This document shows positions 6,437 through 9,848 of a stretch of 9,848 nucleotides of DNA, piece by piece. The position numbers were made by a program, and so were the translations under genes. Origin of the DNA: Burkholderiales bacterium. GTDB taxonomy: Bacteria > Pseudomonadota > Gammaproteobacteria > Burkholderiales > Casimicrobiaceae. The stretch covers positions 1 through 9,848 of the forward strand of contig JAITBX010000049.1 of the NCBI GenBank assembly GCA_031283405.1, in the 5' to 3' direction. Position 1 is the stretch's first letter. Each line of letters starts with the position of its first letter. The notes beneath the pieces are model-generated. The model did not search any database, was not told the DNA's origin, and saw nothing but the letters and a program-made list of their open reading frames with translations.

Positions 6437-7894
6437 ATGTCCCGCGAAATTCTGGTTAATGTGACGCCGCAAGAAACGCGCGTTGCCGTGCTCGAGCAAG
6501 GCATCGTCGAGGAGTTGCACGTCGAGCGTACGCACACGCACGGTTTCGTCGGCAATATTTATCTCGGCAAAGTCGTGCGCGTGCTGCCGGGCATGCAAAG
6601 CGCTTTCGTCGATATCGGTTTGGAGCGCGCCGCTTTTCTGCACGTCGCCGATATTTACGAAAACCGCGTCAAATATGAGGAAGACCCGCGCCCGATCGAG
6701 CGGCTGTTGCGCGAAGGTCAGACGCTGATGGTGCAGGTCATCAAGGATCCGATCGGCGCCAAAGGCGCGCGGTTGTCCACGCAAGCCAGCGTGGCCGGAC
6801 GCCTTTTGGTGTTCTTGCCGCAGGATGCGCACATCGGCATTTCGCAGCGAATCGAGGATGAAGGCGAGCGCGAAACATTGCGCGAACGCTTGCAGGCGTT
6901 ATTGCCGGAAGTGCCGCAAGGCGGCTTCATCATTCGCACGATGGCCGAAATGGCCACCGAGCACGAGTTGAAAACCGACATCGAATATCTGACGCGCTTG
7001 TGGGAAGATGTGTCGCAACGTTCGCGCGAACTTTCCGCGCCCGCGTTGCTGTATCAGGATTTGCTGTTGCCGCAACGGATGTTGCGCGACATTGCTTCCG
7101 AAGACACGACGACGATTTACGTCGATGATTCCTCGGCGTTGGCCGCGATGCAAGCCTTCTCGCAAAAATACACGACGGGAATGACCGAAAAACTGTCGCC
7201 TTATATCGGCGAGCGCGCGCTGTTCGATCGCTATGGCGTCGAGGAAGAATTGAACAAGGCGCTGTCGCGCCGCGTCGATCTCAAATCGGGCGGTTATCTG
7301 ATTTTCGATCAAACCGAAGCGTTGAGCAGCATCGATGTCAACACCGGCGCGTTTGTCGATGGGCGCAATTTTGAAGATACCGTTTTCAAAACCAATCTCG
7401 AAGCGGCGCACGCCATCGCTCGGCAACTGCGTTTGCGCAACTTGGGCGGCATCATTATCATCGACTTCATCGACATGGAGCGCGCCGAACATCGCGATGC
7501 CGTGCTCGAAGAATTGAACCGCGCACTGGAAAAAGATCGCACGCGGCTTTCCGTCAACGGTTTCACCCGTTTGGGGCTGATCGAAATGACGCGCAAGCGA
7601 ACCCGCGAGTCGCTGGCGCAAATGTTGTGCGAGCCGTGTCCGACGTGTTTGGGGCGCGGTCAAATGAAAACCGCGCAAACCGTGTGCCACGAAATTCTTC
7701 GTGAGATTCAACGCGAGGCGCGGCAGTATGGCGCGCGCGAATTTCGGATACTGGCGTCGCAAGCCGTCATCGACTGTTTTCTCGACGAAGAATCGCAGAG
7801 TTTGGTGTGGTTTGCCGACTTGATCGGCAAACCGATTTCGCTGCAAGTGGAAACGCTTTACACTCAGGAGCAATACGATATCGTAATCGTATGA
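6437..7894 (+). CDS. rng: Ribonuclease G
   Basis: RNase G is a cytoplasmic endoribonuclease related to RNase E that acts in 16S rRNA 5' maturation and mRNA decay. The 485 aa match the family length (about 489 in E. coli). The N-terminus (MSREILVNVTPQETRVAVLE) leads into an S1-type RNA-binding domain (GFVGNIYLGKVVRVLPGMQSAFVDIG reads from about residue 36, given here in pieces: GFVGNIYLGK, VLPGMQSAFVDIG). The catalytic magnesium-binding Asp residues lie in DVNTG (D300) and IIDFIDM (D343/D346). The zinc-link cysteines are C401-P-T-C404, followed by GRG. It lacks the long C-terminal scaffold of RNase E, which fixes the call as RNase G. GAGAG (6424-6428) is a modest ribosome site 8 bases before the ATG. 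dgkA follows after 13 bases, so the two probably share a transcript. Confidence 0.96.
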   Translation: MSREILVNVTPQETRVAVLEQGIVEELHVERTHTHGFVGNIYLGKVVRVLPGMQSAFVDIGLERAAFLHVADIYENRVKYEEDPRPIERLLREGQTLMVQVIKDPIGAKGARLSTQASVAGRLLVFLPQDAHIGISQRIEDEGERETLRERLQALLPEVPQGGFIIRTMAEMATEHELKTDIEYLTRLWEDVSQRSRELSAPALLYQDLLLPQRMLRDIASEDTTTIYVDDSSALAAMQAFSQKYTTGMTEKLSPYIGERALFDRYGVEEELNKALSRRVDLKSGGYLIFDQTEALSSIDVNTGAFVDGRNFEDTVFKTNLEAAHAIARQLRLRNLGGIIIIDFIDMERAEHRDAVLEELNRALEKDRTRLSVNGFTRLGLIEMTRKRTRESLAQMLCEPCPTCLGRGQMKTAQTVCHEILREIQREARQYGAREFRILASQAVIDCFLDEESQSLVWFADLIGKPISLQVETLYTQEQYDIVIV

Positions 7895-7907
7895 CCGCGC
7901 CCATTTT

Positions 7908-8252
7908 ATGAAACGCATCATCAACGCCCTCTTCTATTCTTTGTACGGATTCGCCGCCGCCTGGCGCGATGAAGCGGCGTTTCGGCAATTGATGCTGCTG
8001 GCGGTGATCGGCATTGCTGCCGCCTGTTTTTTTCCCGTGAGCGCCATCGCTCGCGTTCTGTTGATCGGCGCGCATGGCTTGACTTTGATCGTTGAACTGC
8101 TAAACACGGCAATCGAAGCAGCGATCGATCGCATCAGCGAAGAGCGTCATCCGCTTTCAAAGAAAGCCAAGGATTGCGGCAGCGCCGCGCAAATGGTGAC
8201 GTTGGCGCTGGTTGCCGCGTTGTGGATCGCGGCGTTGTGCGGAGGAATTTAG
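7908..8252 (+). CDS. dgkA: Diacylglycerol kinase (prokaryotic DgkA)
   Basis: This small inner-membrane kinase returns diacylglycerol to phosphatidic acid using ATP. The protein is 114 aa, typical for the family. An N-terminal amphipathic stretch (MKRIINALFYSLYGFAAAWRDEAAFR) is given in two pieces for recognition: MKRIINALFYSLYG and AAWRDEAAFRQ. Three hydrophobic helices follow (about 28-45, 50-64 and 95-113). The catalytic signature E-L-L-N-T-A-I-E, then DRIS and KKAKDCGSAAQ, lies between helices 2 and 3. It starts 13 bases after rng with little Shine-Dalgarno, so it is probably translated from the same message. Its stop overlaps the stop of the convergent gene by 4 bases (TTAG, 8249-8252). 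Confidence 0.95.
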   Translation: MKRIINALFYSLYGFAAAWRDEAAFRQLMLLAVIGIAAACFFPVSAIARVLLIGAHGLTLIVELLNTAIEAAIDRISEERHPLSKKAKDCGSAAQMVTLALVAALWIAALCGGI

Positions 8253-9848
8253 AAATGCTCGCTGCGATAAAGCGCCACGACTTTATCGCGCAAATCTTTC
8301 AACTTCAAATCTTCCGGCACGATGGGCGCGCCGGCTTGCACGGTAACCTTTGAAAAAATTCCGCGCAGTTTGCGCATGGCGCGTCCTTTGTGTGAGCGCG
8401 AAAAAAAACTTCCCCACATGCCGTGTAACGCCATCGGCACCACCGGCGATGAAGTTTCTCGCGCCATGCGCGTGATGCCCGGGAGAAAATTTTTGATTTC
8501 ACCGTCCGGCGTCAATCTTCCTTCGGGAAAAATGCCGATGATTTCGCCGTCGCGCAGCGCTTTCGCAACAAGAGCGAACGCTTGTTCCTTGAGCGCATCG
8601 CTTTCGCGGCACGAAGCAACGGGAATGGTGCGATTCAGTTTGAACACTGAATGCAGCACAGGCGTTTTGTAAATCTGATGATCGATCACGAAGCGAATCG
8701 GGCGGCGCACAACACCCGCCAAAAGAACCGAATCGGCGTAGCTGACGTGGTTGCACGCCAGAATGCATGCGCCGGTTTCGGGAATGTTTTCCAGCCCTTT
8801 GACGCGAACACGATAAAGCGTGTGCGTCACCAACCAGGCGAGACAACGCAGAACGTGTTGCGGCGCAGCGGCGAAAGCGGCAATCGCCACGAGCAGCGTC
8901 AGCGCTGCCGTCACCACAAAGAGTTGCGGGATCGTCACTTTCAACGCGAACAGTCCGACGGCAATCAGCGACGCCAGCACCATCAACAGCGCGTTCAGAA
9001 TGTTGTTGGCGGCGATGATGCGCGAGCGCCGTTCGGGATCGCTACGAATTTGAATCAGCACATAGAGCGGAACAGTGTAAAGACCGCCGCAAACGCCCAT
9101 CATGATTAAATCGAACGTGATGCGCCAATGCGCGTGGTTGCTGAAATAAGCGGCGATGCCGTTCTGCGTGTCAGAGTGCAATGACCACGAAGCAACGCCG
9201 ACATCGAGCGCGAAAAGCGCCAGTCCCGCCGCGCCGATGAAAACCAACGTCGGCTCGACGCGGCCATGCGACAATTTTTCGCATATCAGCGCGCCGATGC
9301 CCAAGCCGATCGAGAAGAACGCGAGAAGCATCGTGGCGACGTGTTCGCTGCCGCCGAGAATTTCTTTTGTGAAGTTGGGGAACTGCGAGAGAAAAATCGC
9401 GCCGTAAAACCAGAACCACGAAATGCCCAGCATGCCCAGCCAAACCGCGCGCGTTTTTTGCGCGTAGCGAATGTTGCGCCGGGTTTCGGTGATCGGGTTC
9501 CAGTTGATGCGCAATTCCGGCGCCGCCGCCGGCGTCAGCGGAATGCCGCGGCTCGCCAGATAACCGGCGACGCCGATCAGCACACAGGCGACGCCGGAAA
9601 TGATCGGGCCGCGCGCTTCGATGGCGACCAGCAAGCCGCCGGCGATCGTTCCCAAAAGAATCGCCACGAATGTGGCGCTCTCGACCAAGCCGTTGCCGCC
9701 GACCAATTCATCTTCACGCAAATGCTGCGGCAGGATTGCATATTTGACCGGCCCGAACAAAGTCGAGTGCAGCCCCATCAAAAACAACGCGGCAAATAAA
9801 ATTGCCACATTGCCGAGCCAAAAGCCGACAGCGCCGAAGATCATGATC
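8249..9848 (-). CDS. MFS transporter–PlsC acyltransferase fusion (N-terminus off the window)
   Basis: This is a two-part membrane protein: an MFS lysophospholipid-flippase-like domain (LplT type) fused to a PlsC/LPLAT acyltransferase. The frame is open to the right edge, so ATG 9844-9842 is probably internal. About 80 residues with the first helices seem to be missing, since the visible part starts within the early MFS helices (FGPVKYAILPQHLREDELVG). The C-terminal third holds the acyltransferase motifs: NHVSYAD (HX4D, complement of 8732-8749) and FPEGRL (complement of 8513-8530). The protein stops there, without the AMP-binding acyl-ACP synthetase domain of the three-part Aas-like proteins. 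The likely role is uptake and re-acylation of lysophospholipids or making phosphatidic acid, at the inner membrane. It converges on dgkA, also a phosphatidic-acid enzyme. Confidence 0.9.
   Translation of the reverse strand, partial: IMIFGAVGFWLGNVAILFAALFLMGLHSTLFGPVKYAILPQHLREDELVGGNGLVESATFVAILLGTIAGGLLVAIEARGPIISGVACVLIGVAGYLASRGIPLTPAAAPELRINWNPITETRRNIRYAQKTRAVWLGMLGISWFWFYGAIFLSQFPNFTKEILGGSEHVATMLLAFFSIGLGIGALICEKLSHGRVEPTLVFIGAAGLALFALDVGVASWSLHSDTQNGIAAYFSNHAHWRITFDLIMMGVCGGLYTVPLYVLIQIRSDPERRSRIIAANNILNALLMVLASLIAVGLFALKVTIPQLFVVTAALTLLVAIAAFAAAPQHVLRCLAWLVTHTLYRVRVKGLENIPETGACILACNHVSYADSVLLAGVVRRPIRFVIDHQIYKTPVLHSVFKLNRTIPVASCRESDALKEQAFALVAKALRDGEIIGIFPEGRLTPDGEIKNFLPGITRMARETSSPVVPMALHGMWGSFFSRSHKGRAMRKLRGIFSKVTVQAGAPIVPEDLKLKDLRDKVVALYRSEHF

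Noticed and set aside
6899..7924. 341-codon minus-strand open frame opposite rng
   Set aside because: It is antisense to a well-conserved RNase G. Its Arg/Gln/His-rich peptide is typical of a shadow frame in GC-rich coding DNA.
1..9848. CRISPR array, insertion sequence or transposase
   Set aside because: No regularly spaced repeats and no transposase-like protein are visible anywhere in the window.

Overview
This window looks like a piece of a proteobacterial chromosome, most likely betaproteobacterial. The maf–rng–dgkA cluster, a tRNA-Phe with encoded CCA, and a long MFS–acyltransferase fusion all fit that group. The assignment rests on gene content and protein style only, not on a search.

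The window has two halves that meet at a tRNA gene. The left half (1 to about 5410) is accessory and defence-related. It holds the start of a gene resembling a tyrosine recombinase (minus strand, running off the left edge). Divergent from it is a half-length hsdS with one target-recognition domain. Next come a structured non-coding leader and a frameshifted abortive-infection gene of the Abi_2 (AbiD/AbiF, HEPN) family. The half ends with a full-length hsdR, the motor/nuclease subunit of a type I restriction system. No hsdM is present; it and any intact hsdS would have to lie to the left.

The boundary is a tRNA-Phe(GAA) on the minus strand (5497-5572) with a strong promoter and its own terminator. 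Its 3' end faces the defence genes, which is the usual arrangement for an island inserted at a tRNA gene.

The right half (5757-9848) is housekeeping: maf (house-cleaning nucleotide pyrophosphatase), rng (ribonuclease G) and dgkA (diacylglycerol kinase), all on the plus strand and closely spaced. They converge on a minus-strand MFS transporter/PlsC-type acyltransferase fusion that is cut by the right edge. dgkA and this fusion both concern phospholipid turnover.

Points most worth a second look: (1) the recombinase next to a half hsdS, suggesting a locus able to switch specificity; (2) the structured leader in front of the abi gene, in the place where RNA partners of AbiF-type toxins are found; (3) the frameshift that cuts the abi gene just before its HEPN RX4H motif; (4) a hairpin that can hide the hsdR ribosome binding site, with a competing hairpin and an overlapping 50-codon upstream ORF.
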